Shown here in pieces: positions 28,112-38,750 of a stretch of 64,000 nucleotides of DNA. Origin of the DNA: Peronospora farinosa (taxonomy: Eukaryota; Oomycota; Peronosporomycetes; Peronosporales; Peronosporaceae); the NCBI GenBank assembly GCA_947646735.1, contig CANTFK010000829.1:248001-312000 (forward strand), given 5' to 3'. The notes under the pieces are model-generated. The model ran no database searches and was not told where the DNA came from. It worked only from the letters and a program-made list of their open reading frames with translations. How positions within the stretch are numbered: position 1 is the stretch's first letter; each line of letters starts with the position of its first letter. The position numbers and the translations under genes are program-made.

Positions 28112-30829
28112 ATGGCGCGGAAGAACGCGTTGGCGGAATTGCTCGCCGATCACCGACGGCAAGAGGCAGTTAACGAGACTTCCACCACCGTTTCCGACCC
28201 TGCATTGTCTTTGCCTCTGTCTTCTCTTTCCAATGCACCTTTTGCGACCTCCATAGACACAGCAGAAGCCGCACAATCTTCAGCTCATGGAATAGTCTCA
28301 CGTCGATCGACCTTTTCCCGTTCTCAAGGCCGTTACGAGCGAGACGCCGTGTACCGGATGGAGCGAGTATATGAGGAGGTGTCAAGACGGAAATATCAAC
28401 CAATTGTAGGCCCCCGTGGGTCTTCCGAGACGGACAGCAGCGTCACTTCTCCAGCTTTCGATGGACCATTATTTGCTGCTGCTGCTGCAACAGAGAACGA
28501 GGTTCTTCAGTGTACGCAGCCAAGTCGTTCACATGCAATGGATATGACACAGAAGGGGGACGATATAGGAAGTCCAGATATGGTCAAGAAGTTTGAGTCA
28601 AGACGACTGAAGGATAGAAAAAGACCTCGAGGAGACGTCAAGAGGGTGAAATTTACTGCACATCCACCTCGTGCTACGTCAGGATCATTTTCTAGTCAAG
28701 CAACAAGCAACGGGTATGTCAATACGAATAACTATTGTCAGCATGATGATGAGAATGAAAGGAGAGCGAGAAGAAGAGAGCGACAAAAAGAGCGACGAAG
28801 ACATCGACATGGAAAAGCGAGTAATGGAAAGAACAAAGGAGCAATGCTTTTGGATGTAGACGATGCTACTGTGCAGTACATTGACGCGGTGCTCGTGAAA
28901 CCAGACTCACAGGTCTTTAACAAGTACACGCGGTTTTTCTTGGACCCGAAGCTTGAAACTTTGTACCAGGATTTTACAGCAATTTACTGGTTTGGACGTG
29001 CTCGCTGGCATGTGGCAGCATGGATGGCCGTGCATGTGATTATGAACGTCGTCTTCTACGCGCTTCCAAGCTCGGGTTTTACAGGGATGGAGCAGTTCAT
29101 TCTCTCGTACGACTCCCTCCCGACATACTTCCAGTGGATCTACATTCCAATCGCGCTGCCGTTTGCCGCTTTGCCAAGTAAGCAGAATCCGCTCCAGACG
29201 CGATGGCGCAGCTGGGTATGCCTTATTATCATTTTTTTTAACCTGACGTTTCAAGTATGGCTTGCAGATGCCAGTCGCCTGGCCATTAATGCGTACGTGA
29301 CGGTCGTTCACGATCACCTGTCATGCGAACACTTAAGCTCGAAACTCACATCTACATTTGCTGATATTAACGGAAGTTTAAGTGGTATTGATGACAATTT
29401 GAGCAATGATACGATAACTAACGCTTTGGCTTACCTCAGCGACGAGCAAAAGAACCTGACAATTAGCGTGACCCACATGTGCTCAGACGCACTGGTTCAA
29501 ACGCTTGTTGGGTTTGCGTCATTGTTTAGCTTCCTGTTTGTGATATCAATTCGTCTAGAGTTCGTTCAAGTGGTGGTTGTAGCAGTCACTGGTGTCGCCA
29601 TATATGCCATCGTCGTGAGTGCGTTCGGTCTCCAGTTGCAGTGGATCATTACTTTTGCCTATGGAATGGCGGTCATCCTCCTGCTTGTCCTGTCATACTC
29701 GTCGGACCGCACCAATCGCCGTTCTTTCCTCTCAAATTTCTTGGTTGAGAAAGAGAATGAGAACCTCAAGTCATCCCTAAAAGAGGCTGAGGCAGCATTA
29801 CAGAATGACTCTGCTCATGCAGATGAGCAGCGCGCCGTGGCTCGAGTACTGGCAGCGCCTGAAATGCACCATCTTGAGATGGTTCACATCCCTTTTGCTG
29901 ATTTTACTTTTCTTGAAGCGATCGGTCGTGGCTCCATGGGCGATGTCATCAAGGCTAGATACTTCGGCACTATTGTTGTTTGTAAGCGTATGCGTCGTGA
30001 ATACATTGTCGAGTCTGGCGTGGGCCGGAATCGGAATGAAACTCGGGATACATTCAATGGAGACAGCGCTTTGGCAAGTTTTCGCGACGAAATTGAGCTA
30101 ATGTCGTGCCTGCGGCATCCAAATATTGTTCAATTCATTGGTGCAAGCTGGGACAACGCTTCTAACCTGTGCATTGTGATGGAGTATTTGGAGAATGGTG
30201 ACATGCACCGTGTGCTACACTCGAGCCTGGGAAAGAATTTTACGTGGGCAGATCCTTTGCTGAAGATGGCGATCGATGCTGTGCAAGGTATGCTCTATCT
30301 TCACTCCCAGAAACGTCCAGTGGTGCACCGCGACCTCAAAAGCGTCAACATCCTCTGCTCTGCCACATTTGGCTGTAAAGTGGGTGATTTTGGTCTCAGT
30401 CGCAGATACAACAAGGGTGTCGATGCACTCACCACTCTTGTTGGCACCCCATTTTGGCTCGCTCCCGAGATCATTCGTAGTGAGCGATATGGTCCAGAGG
30501 CTGATGTCTATTCATTCGGTATCGTGCTCACAGAGCTTGAGACACGACATACTCCATACCACGATCAAGAGGAGACAGGATTAAAGGTACTCATGCGAGT
30601 AGCCCATAAAGGACTAAGGCCATCATTGCCTTCCAGTTGTCTGCCTGAGCGTCGCAAGCTTATCGAAGATTGTCTTCGAGATATCCCTAAACGTCGTCCA
30701 ACGTTTGCACAGGTTCTCTCACGCTTGCAAGGCCCTGTTCTTCTAGAGATTGAGGGTCATGTTGCAGCGCAACCAGAGCTTGAACGACGTGTGTTACTGC
30801 GTCGCCATCAGGAGCGTCGGAGTCTGTAA
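28112..30829 (+). CDS. Multi-pass membrane TKL-type protein kinase
   Basis: This 905-aa intronless protein has a Ser-rich and then highly basic N-terminal cytosolic region (1-290) and about six predicted membrane segments between 298 and 530. A longer extracytoplasmic loop carries sequons (NGS, NDT, NLT). A short coiled coil (about 545-575) leads into a kinase domain at about 600-885. Kinase motifs are intact: GRGSMGDV, VCK (ATP lysine), HRDLKSVN, DFG and GTPFWLAPE. The activation-segment style and IGASW sequence are those of tyrosine-kinase-like Ser/Thr kinases. Oomycetes have many such membrane kinases; a sensor role is inferred from topology only. Confidence 0.87.
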   Translation: MARKNALAELLADHRRQEAVNETSTTVSDPALSLPLSSLSNAPFATSIDTAEAAQSSAHGIVSRRSTFSRSQGRYERDAVYRMERVYEEVSRRKYQPIVGPRGSSETDSSVTSPAFDGPLFAAAAATENEVLQCTQPSRSHAMDMTQKGDDIGSPDMVKKFESRRLKDRKRPRGDVKRVKFTAHPPRATSGSFSSQATSNGYVNTNNYCQHDDENERRARRRERQKERRRHRHGKASNGKNKGAMLLDVDDATVQYIDAVLVKPDSQVFNKYTRFFLDPKLETLYQDFTAIYWFGRARWHVAAWMAVHVIMNVVFYALPSSGFTGMEQFILSYDSLPTYFQWIYIPIALPFAALPSKQNPLQTRWRSWVCLIIIFFNLTFQVWLADASRLAINAYVTVVHDHLSCEHLSSKLTSTFADINGSLSGIDDNLSNDTITNALAYLSDEQKNLTISVTHMCSDALVQTLVGFASLFSFLFVISIRLEFVQVVVVAVTGVAIYAIVVSAFGLQLQWIITFAYGMAVILLLVLSYSSDRTNRRSFLSNFLVEKENENLKSSLKEAEAALQNDSAHADEQRAVARVLAAPEMHHLEMVHIPFADFTFLEAIGRGSMGDVIKARYFGTIVVCKRMRREYIVESGVGRNRNETRDTFNGDSALASFRDEIELMSCLRHPNIVQFIGASWDNASNLCIVMEYLENGDMHRVLHSSLGKNFTWADPLLKMAIDAVQGMLYLHSQKRPVVHRDLKSVNILCSATFGCKVGDFGLSRRYNKGVDALTTLVGTPFWLAPEIIRSERYGPEADVYSFGIVLTELETRHTPYHDQEETGLKVLMRVAHKGLRPSLPSSCLPERRKLIEDCLRDIPKRRPTFAQVLSRLQGPVLLEIEGHVAAQPELERRVLLRRHQERRSL

Positions 30830-31373
30830 ACTTTACCATTTTTTTGGCTTGAATCTTGATTAGATTCAAGCACTCGCACAACTTGAAGAAGTAGTAGCCT
30901 ATGGACGTTTGTACAGTCGTAAATATCTCGTGCTTCCGTGAAAATCACTTGCAGTTTGTATACATCGGTTGTAGACATTTGAACCCTTTTTTACGCGATA
31001 AGTGTGATTGCTTCACGGTGCTAATAAGATAAACTTTTAGAAAATTAAAAAACCAATTTTTATTCCAGTCTAGTAATTTATCTCAGTAATTTATTCTTGT
31101 AGTACTTTTGCTTCTGTAGTACTTTGTCCCCAAACCCTTCTAGTAATATATTCCTGTAGTACTATACTCCTGTAGTACTCTGCTCTTTAGTCGTACTTTT
31201 CTGCTTAATACATAAATCGAATATTATTCTTCTTCTCCGTCTCTTCATTGGTCAAAATGACTTTTCAAAACCATTGGCCATCAAGTATCCAAGTACTTCC
31301 ATCACTTGAGCATTTGCAACGTCGTTCCACTATCTCTCGTGTACCTCGCACGTTTCTCTTCCTTTCTTCCCCA
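30830..31373. other. AT-rich intergenic region with short tandem-like repeats
   Basis: The region upstream of IMP dehydrogenase contains four copies of TGTAGTACT at 31098, 31115, 31155 and 31171, mixed with AGTAATTTAT-like repeats. An ATTGG (inverted CCAAT) lies at 31247-31251. No gene is visible apart from a possible 39-codon N-terminal extension of the IMPDH frame from the ATG at 31257. Confidence 0.5.
31098..31179 (+). repeat. Four dispersed TGTAGTACT repeats
   Basis: The nine-base word TGTAGTACT occurs four times in 82 bases, at irregular spacing (17, 40 and 16 bases between starts), upstream of the IMP dehydrogenase start. Could be a cluster of protein-binding sites or a decayed minisatellite. 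Confidence 0.6.
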
Positions 31374-32900
31374 ATGGCTCTCAATACTACAATTGATCCT
31401 GAATTATTAGACGGTCGTTCTGCTGCTGATATTTTTATAAATAAAAATCAAGGTCAAGGTTATACCTACGATGATTTGATTCTCATGCCCGGTCATATTA
31501 ATTTTGGTGTCGACGCTGTAAAGCTCGAGACGAAAGTTTCGCGTAATATTTTACTCCATTTACCACTCGTTTCGTCCCCAATGGATACAGTTACAGAGCA
31601 TGCAATGGCTATTGGTATGGCTTTACACGGTGGTATTGGTATTATCCATTATAATATGACAGTTGAAGAGCAAGTGAAGGAAGTGCGTCTAGTTAAAAAG
31701 TTCAAGAATGGGTTCATTACCGATCCCAAATGTCTCTCACCTGAGAATACACTGGCTGATGTCGATCGTATCAAGGCTGAATTTGGTTTTGCTGGGATTC
31801 CTATTACAAAATCTGGCAAGGTCGGGAGTGTACTGGTTGGGATCGTAAGCAATCGTGATATTGATTTTATTGAGGACCGTCAAACCAAGTTGAAAGACGT
31901 CATGTCTCAAGATCTTGTGACTGCCCCGGAGGGTGTCTCGTTAAAGGAAGCAAACTTTATTTTACAGGAAAGTAAAAAGGGGAAACTGCCGATTGTCAAT
32001 GCCAAGGGCGAGTTTGTATCGCTCATTTCACGTCGTGATCTGGTCAAGAACCGCGATTTTCCACATGCGTCCAAGGACGCCAACAAACAGCTGCTAGTTG
32101 GTGCTGCCATTGGCACCCGTCCGAACGACCGTGAACGCTGCACGGAGCTGGTCAAGGTTGGCGTGAACCTCATTGTTATTGACTCGTCACAAGGCGACTC
32201 GACGTTTCAGGTTGATTTGATCAAGTGGATCAAGGCGACGTACCCCCAGATTGACGTAATCGGTGGAAATGTTGTCACCCGCGCACAGTGTAAGCGCCTT
32301 ATTGACGCTGGCGCGGACGGCCTCAAGGTCGGCATGGGTGTTGGCTCCATTTGTACTACACAGGAGGTGTGCGCTGTCGGCCGCGCTCAGGCCAGTGCCG
32401 TGTACAACACTGCTCGTTATGCCCGTCAATTTGGCGTACCTGTCATTGCTGATGGTGGTATTGCCAGTTCGGGTCACATTGTGAAAGCTCTGACGGTTGG
32501 AGCTTCGGCCGTCATGTGCGGCTCGCTCTTTGCTGGTACCGAGGAGGCCCCCGGCCAGTACTTTTTCCAGGACGGCGTCCGTCTTAAGAAGTATCGTGGC
32601 ATGGGCTCAATCGAGGCTATGACGCAGGGATCTTCGAAACGTTACTTTGCCACGCACGCTGCTGTCAAGGTCGCCCAGGGCGTGAGCGGCTCCGTGGTGG
32701 ACAAGGGCTCGCTGATGAAGTACGTTCCGTACTTGCAGCAGGGCATTAAGCACGGCCTGCAGGACCTGGGACAAGTTACCATGGCCGCGGTGCACGAGGC
32801 GCTCCATAACGGAGAGCTCCGCTTTGAACTTCGCACGCCGGCTGCTCAACGTGAGGGCAACGTCCACTCGCTGCACGCGTACGAGAAACGTCTGTACTAA
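31374..32900 (+). CDS. IMPDH: Inosine-5'-monophosphate dehydrogenase
   Basis: From the ATG at 31374 the product is 508 aa, close to the usual 510-515. It starts with the [11 protein letters not shown] block and carries paired CBS domains at about 105-225. The active-site loop [10 protein letters not shown] has its catalytic Cys near 327, the IADGGI phosphate-binding loop is intact, and the flap has GMGSIEAM. The enzyme converts IMP to XMP with NAD+, the committed step of guanine nucleotide synthesis. An in-frame upstream ATG at 31257 would add 39 mostly uncharged residues; I prefer the shorter form because it matches the family start. Codon use is strongly biased to C/G-ending codons in the second half, as in highly expressed genes. 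Confidence 0.96.
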   Translation: MALNTTIDPELLDGRSAADIFINKNQGQGYTYDDLILMPGHINFGVDAVKLETKVSRNILLHLPLVSSPMDTVTEHAMAIGMALHGGIGIIHYNMTVEEQVKEVRLVKKFKNGFITDPKCLSPENTLADVDRIKAEFGFAGIPITKSGKVGSVLVGIVSNRDIDFIEDRQTKLKDVMSQDLVTAPEGVSLKEANFILQESKKGKLPIVNAKGEFVSLISRRDLVKNRDFPHASKDANKQLLVGAAIGTRPNDRERCTELVKVGVNLIVIDSSQGDSTFQVDLIKWIKATYPQIDVIGGNVVTRAQCKRLIDAGADGLKVGMGVGSICTTQEVCAVGRAQASAVYNTARYARQFGVPVIADGGIASSGHIVKALTVGASAVMCGSLFAGTEEAPGQYFFQDGVRLKKYRGMGSIEAMTQGSSKRYFATHAAVKVAQGVSGSVVDKGSLMKYVPYLQQGIKHGLQDLGQVTMAAVHEALHNGELRFELRTPAAQREGNVHSLHAYEKRLY

Positions 32901-33226
32901 GCAGCCAAATGGTTTATTGAGTTTGCGTCTGTATTCACGTCGACAGAGCAAGCTGAGTCCGCTATTCCTATCTACAGTATATAGTGCAGTCACTGAGCAT
33001 GACCATGACTTTTTCAAGCAATTGCTGGATCGAGTCGAGCCGAAAACTGCATAGTAATGAAAGCCAATACATAGACTTTTTTTCAATGGTGAATGCGTTA
33101 TCGAATGGCTTCGAGGTGTTACCCAAACCTTGTTGTAATCGTCACGCACGGCATGCTCTGGACCAGGATATTATCACGTTCAACGTCATTGATTACTGCA
33201 ATAGTACGCTGCACTTTGCAACGGGA
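32901..33226. other. Convergent intergenic region
   Basis: This is a shared 3' region between IMPDH (plus) and the C2 gene (minus). I see no gene or distinct element. Confidence 0.5.
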
Positions 33227-34336
33227 CTAGAAGACGTCTCGCTGGATGTCAAGTTTGTTGCTGATATCGTCCTCTCTAGACGGAATAACTTCTGACTCAG
33301 TACGAGAGAAGCAGCTCCACAACTCTGGCAAAAGCTCTCTGCGATTGCTAAAGCTCAAACAACTTTCTCGTTCGCTCAAGTTTGTAGCAGCTTCGAGCAT
33401 CGATGACGATGTGAGGACGAGCCGACGCATTGTCACCCGAATGGAACCGTGCTTACGTCCATCAGTTCTGCAAACCAGCGGATACCAATCTGTAAAAGCT
33501 TCGTTTATTGGCATTGCAAGGCTGAGATGCACTTCGCCGAGGTCGCGCTCGTCACCATCACGCACGAAGATATTCAATGTTTGCTGGTCATTTGTCGATG
33601 AGGACGGTAGCCAGAACACAAACCGCTCGTTCACTGTGAAGCTGTCATGACCGGCAGGTTTTGTCTTGCGACGCATTCGACTGAGCTGCATCGTGACAAT
33701 GAAAGGTACATCGACGCCACTTTCGTTTCGGTCAAGGATAAGCCCACGAGCTTCCAAAATGTCGACAAGAATCAACTCACCGTATGGACTTCCACGAGTG
33801 ATGGAACTGGAGACTGTGGTCTGACCACGAGAACAGACAGTGTGAACGTTATTAATGGCGTTCTCGGCAGCTTTTCGTGGGGATAAAGTCGACGATGAAC
33901 TTACTGATGCGAACGGAAAAAAGGTCGACGAAGTTGTTGATGACGAACAATCCGAAGCCGAAGGACATCTTCTCCAAGGCGTCGAAACGGCAGGTACGAA
34001 CGACAACAATGTCGATACGGAGGACGAGGCTGACGTCAACGATGATGACACAGGGGACACCGAGATAGTGTAAAGCTTGGTGGTTTGATGGTCCTGCTCC
34101 TTTGTGTATCGGTGAAAGTCTGCGTCAAGTGTAGGGGTACGAGGCGTCTGCATCTCGACCTTGTCAATGATCATGGAATCACGATACCCTTGATCCAGTT
34201 CTGCAGTCATTGTTGCTTCTTGAACCGAAGTTTCCTGGCTGTCAACGGTCTTAATGCTTCTGATGTGACCGACCCGAGTATGCCAAAGACTCTTGACACG
34301 CTGGAACTTGGTTGAGCCCCACATGGTCCGGAACAT
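33227..34336 (-). CDS. C2-domain protein
   Basis: This 369-aa intronless protein has a polar N-terminus with a long Ser/Thr-rich stretch (about 90-180). A C2-like domain at about 187-310 shows the beta-strand pattern GELILVDILEARGL, then PFIVTMQL, NERFVFWLPS, LNIFVRDGD and LGEVHLSL. The calcium-binding aspartates are only partly present (RDGDERDLGE supplies one loop), so calcium dependence is uncertain. C2 domains usually dock proteins to membranes. The C-terminal 60 residues are not recognised. Confidence 0.68.
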   Translation of the reverse strand: MFRTMWGSTKFQRVKSLWHTRVGHIRSIKTVDSQETSVQEATMTAELDQGYRDSMIIDKVEMQTPRTPTLDADFHRYTKEQDHQTTKLYTISVSPVSSSLTSASSSVSTLLSFVPAVSTPWRRCPSASDCSSSTTSSTFFPFASVSSSSTLSPRKAAENAINNVHTVCSRGQTTVSSSITRGSPYGELILVDILEARGLILDRNESGVDVPFIVTMQLSRMRRKTKPAGHDSFTVNERFVFWLPSSSTNDQQTLNIFVRDGDERDLGEVHLSLAMPINEAFTDWYPLVCRTDGRKHGSIRVTMRRLVLTSSSMLEAATNLSERESCLSFSNRRELLPELWSCFSRTESEVIPSREDDISNKLDIQRDVF

Positions 34337-34858
34337 TGTCTGCGCTACAAGTCTCTCTTTTAATTATGCAAGCACGTATAGACCATTCTACCTTCATATT
34401 GATGCAAGGTGTCCTATAGTGCTTGGGAACGTAGCGGTACAATACGCCAATTGCTATCCATACTTGATAACATGATTTCTTCCTGCCGCAAAGTTTTCTA
34501 TGGTGTTACAGTAGCTACTGTCTGATCTCTTGCTGGATTCCTATCATGTTACAATACCTACTGTATGATCCTTGCCATTTATTGTCCCACCCGATAACGT
34601 AAGCTGTGGCATTTCAATCCATTCCGTTCGAGAAACGAGAGCAACTATAAAATCATCCAAGACTTCTTGTGTCTCAAACTTATAAATCAAATCGTCTACA
34701 GCTATTCATGATCAACACGAGCTCTTTGCATGATACTCAACAACTTCAAGCCACAGCGGACAATCTGAAATCACAACCAGTGATTGACCTCGCACGCCTT
34801 ATTTAAACGCTTGCGGCGGCAGCAATGCAGCTTCGGAATAACAAAAGCGCTTATCAGC
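34337..34858. other. Intergenic region with imperfect direct repeat
   Basis: The 522-bp gap contains an imperfect direct repeat: GTTACAGTAGCTACTGTCTGA near 34504 and GTTACAATACCTACTGTATGA near 34549. No gene is visible. Confidence 0.4.
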
Positions 34859-37687
34859 TCAGGACGTGCCGTACTTCCTCAAATACTCGTCCATTGGCAG
34901 GAAGCATAACTCGGCCTCGCCATCCACGCCACGCCAAAGTTTTGCAACTTCATCTAAATCCATCTCGTACACAGGCAGCCCATTCACAGCAACCAGCACA
35001 TCACCGACGTTGATTACGCCGCTCTGTTGGGCCTGTTCACCCGGGACTAGTCTATGAACAATTACCACGTCGGCCTCGACGTGTTTAGAAAACTCAATAC
35101 CAAGCTTCCGATTCGAGGACAGAACCACAGTACATGCTGTCAAGAGCGATCGGATGTACTCAAGCGCGATCTCCAGACATGTCACAAAGTACGCAATTTC
35201 TCCATGCTGACTACTCGAATCGAAGAACGTAATCAACTCTTTGAGCGCTACGGGATCGCGTAGATGTGAGTGAATCAATACGTAGATGAAGGCTGGGATG
35301 AAGGCGTCAGCACTCATTGGTGGCTGCGTAGGGTGTTCTGTGTGGTACACGGTGTAGATGTCCTTGCAGGCAGCCAGTAGCTGCGCACGCTTCATGTACG
35401 GAAGACTCACTTTGTCGACCTTTTGCAACTTTGAGCAGGCTGAAATCCATTTAGAAGATGACACGCTGGCGGGGCCAATGCCAAAAAATGCTTGCGACTT
35501 GCTGCGCAGTATCTCAATCTTTCCCTTCAGCAACTTTGCATCCTCTCGTGTTTGTGCATGCACATTCGCCAAGATCACACGATAGAGTGGAAAACAAATA
35601 CGCTCCTCAATCTGTTCGTAAACGATCATCTGAATGTTGTTCGTGATTTCACTGACCACAGCAGCATCTTGAGGGTGACCGGTGTTAGCCTTCCCTTTGC
35701 TTATGTCGTCATCGGACCCGCTATCCGACTCGCTATTAGAATGCGCGACACCTGCGAGCATCTGAAGCTGTTTCAAGCGAGTATGAATCAAGTAGTCGGA
35801 GAGACCAGTCATGAACTGCCGCACCGTTGCGTTGTTGACTGGACGACCAGTGTGCTCTTTCAAGAAAGCAGCCGATGTGCAACCTTCCGGTGAGTATGGA
35901 GATGCTAACAACAGCTGCACTTCGCGTGCCACATCCAACATCACGTCTTCAGTGTTTGAAATGAAGGAAGACATACAGCGGCGACAAACACCATCAATAG
36001 CCGCACCGCCTTCCTCCAAAGCGCCACATTTGCACATCCGGCCAATCTCCGACACACTCGTGGGCATAGAAAAATCGTTAGCATTGGATTTTGGAGACAC
36101 TTCACCAGCTTGTGTTACACTTGAGCAGCCATCGCCTACTGAAGCAAGGGCTGCTAGCCACATCGATCGTTCTTCTTGGCTGTCAGCATGCAGGAACAGG
36201 TTTCGACTGACGGTGCAGATCAGGAAGCTGTAATTTTGACCCGTCTTGAGGTTGTCTACACGTGAGATCCGGGCGTGGGAGATGTCGATAGAGCCCTTAC
36301 GGGAGCCGCCCTGCGGATGAGTATAATACGACAGCGTACTGTTTGATAACTCGAACCAACGACGCTTTGTCGATTTTACCATACGACCACGCTTGCGTAG
36401 CCAACCGGAAAATAAAATTGGGCCGTCTTTGTCTGCATTATCGCTGTTCTGCTTCAAAAGCCTAGCAGTCTTGGCACCCTCAGGCAGCAACTGCACATTA
36501 TGCTCCTGTAATTTTCGAATCCACACGTCGCGGTCGTGATTGTCCAAGGCATACAAAATCATGCTGCAGCCTGTTTGTGCAAACTTGAAACCGCTATGCA
36601 GCATACACTGCACTGTGCTCTTGCGCGTGAGATCCAGTCGACCACGCACCTCTGTCGCATCATGTGTGTCGTGATAAATAAGCTCATTGTCCACAATACA
36701 AAACAGTCGACGCTTGAAATTACGCAGACCATGACCACGTTTAATAAGCCATCCAGAGTGACGGACTACGGGCTTGTACTCAAGCACCCACCTTCGACTC
36801 TGTGCACTGGTCGGCGTTGGCCGAGCACTGCTGCCTCTGGACTTGACCATCGTGCTCGTAGCACGCTCCGTCCACATCTCAATATCCCTGCACACACATT
36901 TAGCAACAATTTTTTAGTCGATGAGTACCTTTGATGCCAGTATAAAGTGAAACACACCCTAAACGTACCTTTGGCTCGGACGCGTCACGAGTACAACACG
37001 CCTCGATTCGCGACTGTTGTCTTTTGGTTGACTTGTAGGTGGTGAATGTAAGCATGACGCTGTCTGTACTGCTGTTGTTTCCATGTTTATACCTTTGTCC
37101 GTTGTCACGAGCTCATTAGTCTCCAACACTTTTTCATGCTCATTCAATTGCTCTAAAACTTCCATAGCTGCAGTATCTCCATCATTTATCGCAGTAGACG
37201 GAGAGTCAGCGGCATCGAGACTACAGCGCATCGTCCGTGTGCTACTCCCATCACTCGAAGACGATGATGTCAGCAGAAACGGTTTGCGTCTCTCACTATG
37301 TTCACGTCCGTCAATGTCCTCCTCTTCCTCGTTTTCACTCTTGGCATCAATTAGAATCTTCTGTTCCGTAGTAACAAACTCCTCCTCCTTGTCGCTGTCT
37401 TTGTCAATCGGAACCTCCACACGAATCGGACGTTTCGCGGCAGTTCTTTCAACCTCGTGAGCAATCTCCTCCAGTCCCTGCTGCTGCTGCTTCTTCTTCA
37501 TTGTCTCTTTCCGTTCGTATCCAGCGCTTTCCTTGGCGCGTGACAACGGGATCGAAACCTGTTCCTGTTCTGACAGACTCAAGAGACCGCGCGTGCCGAC
37601 ACTCTCGCTATCGTCGCCCTCATTCACCGTCTCGCGCAGTCGTAGACGGAATACTTCAATACTTTCACGACGCTTGATCGTTGTCAT
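34859..37687 (-). CDS. PH-PH-VPS9-PDZ protein, putative Rab5-type GEF
   Basis: Exons 37687-36969 and 36887-34859 join across an 81-nt intron (AAAG then GTACGT; GTGTGCAG acceptor; phase 2), giving 915 aa. The first 240 residues are polar and acidic. Two PH domains follow (about 280-368 with SGWLIKRGHG and KRRLFCIVD; about 392-490 with SGWLRKRGR and KRRWFEL). A short Cys-rich segment (CKCG...CRRC, about 524-543) may bind zinc. A VPS9 domain lies at about 720-830; it keeps the Asp and Tyr used for nucleotide exchange (SADAFIPAFIYV and GEIAYFVTCLE). A PDZ domain ends the protein (about 835-905). VPS9 proteins activate Rab5-family GTPases on early endosomes. Without the second exon's donor-acceptor pair neither half has a convincing end. 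Confidence 0.85.
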
Positions 37688-38750
37688 GGTCGTCCGAGGA
37701 GAGTGAAGTCAGCGCGCCCTTTTGCCTCAGATACTCGCCACCGACGACCGTGACTCGGGAATCGTATGATACCAAGAAATACGTTGTCATATGGGTCTCA
37801 GAAAAGGGTAAAATTGATTTTTGTAGGGGGAATTTGAGCACAACTTCCTCATTTTGGTGCAAATCGTCGTGCTTTTAAGACATACAGGCCACCGAATGAA
37901 AACGGTTTATTAAAAAGGTTCAGTGAATTTTGACAGAGAGGCACGTTATTGGTTAAATGAAATAAACCATATGATTTACATGGGAAAAGACAGTATGCAA
38001 AATGGGCAAGTATGGAGTAATTTTGCACCACAAAGTCGGTCATATACGTACGTACTCTATATACATGCGAACGAAAGAGCGTCTGATTCTTCCTGATTCT
38101 GCAGTCTAGCGCATTGACAGCGCTTGATAGAAGCCTTGACTTTGATCCGTCTCATGCAGAAAAGTTAACGACATATCAACAGGGTGGACGACCATGTAAA
38201 ACAAATGATTGACTAACGAATAGATTCTATAAAGCATTATATAGTTGACAGCAGGTCCATACTTGTCATGTGACTAAATTAGTACATGCTTATGTTTCTC
38301 AAGGATGGCGGAGACAACTGCTTAAAGCTAAACTAGGGAAAGCCAAGTAATTGGTTTGTCCATGCTCACTTGTACAAGCTTCTTTCGTAGCCATCGTGTC
38401 CCACTGCATCTAAATATTTGACAGTGATGATCGGACTCGCTATTTTGCAGAGAAGATTTATCTACACGTGAAGCCAAAGAGCGTCGCCATCTTCAACATC
38501 TGCATAAAAGTTTCACGTCAGGCACGCAGTAAGCCCGACGTGAGTTGCACTGAGCATGTTTTATACCCAAGCGGTGCTAGTGACGACGTCGCGTAAACGC
38601 TACTGATCCAATTTTGGCCAATGTCCACCGTATCATCTTAATTTTTTCAGCCAATAAGAAGCGGATCTCGTCGTGCCCTGAATCTTTGAATAAAGCTTTA
38701 GTCGTGAATTTACCACCCCTACGTGAAGTGACTTCTAAGTACCATTTGCC
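37688..38750. other. Divergent intergenic region, ICL promoter side
   Basis: Just above 1 kb between divergent starts. Next to the VPS9 gene, a 65-codon minus-strand frame (37862-37665) overlaps its start codon by 23 bases in another frame. Next to isocitrate lyase, three CCAAT boxes cluster at 38608-38655. Otherwise AT-rich with no gene. Confidence 0.5.
38608..38655 (+). promoter_or_regulatory. Three CCAAT boxes upstream of isocitrate lyase
   Basis: CCAAT occurs at 38608-38612, 38618-38622 and 38651-38655, which is 143, 133 and 100 bases before the ATG at 38751. Three copies in 48 bases on the coding strand is a plausible NF-Y-type promoter cluster; function is inferred. Confidence 0.45.
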
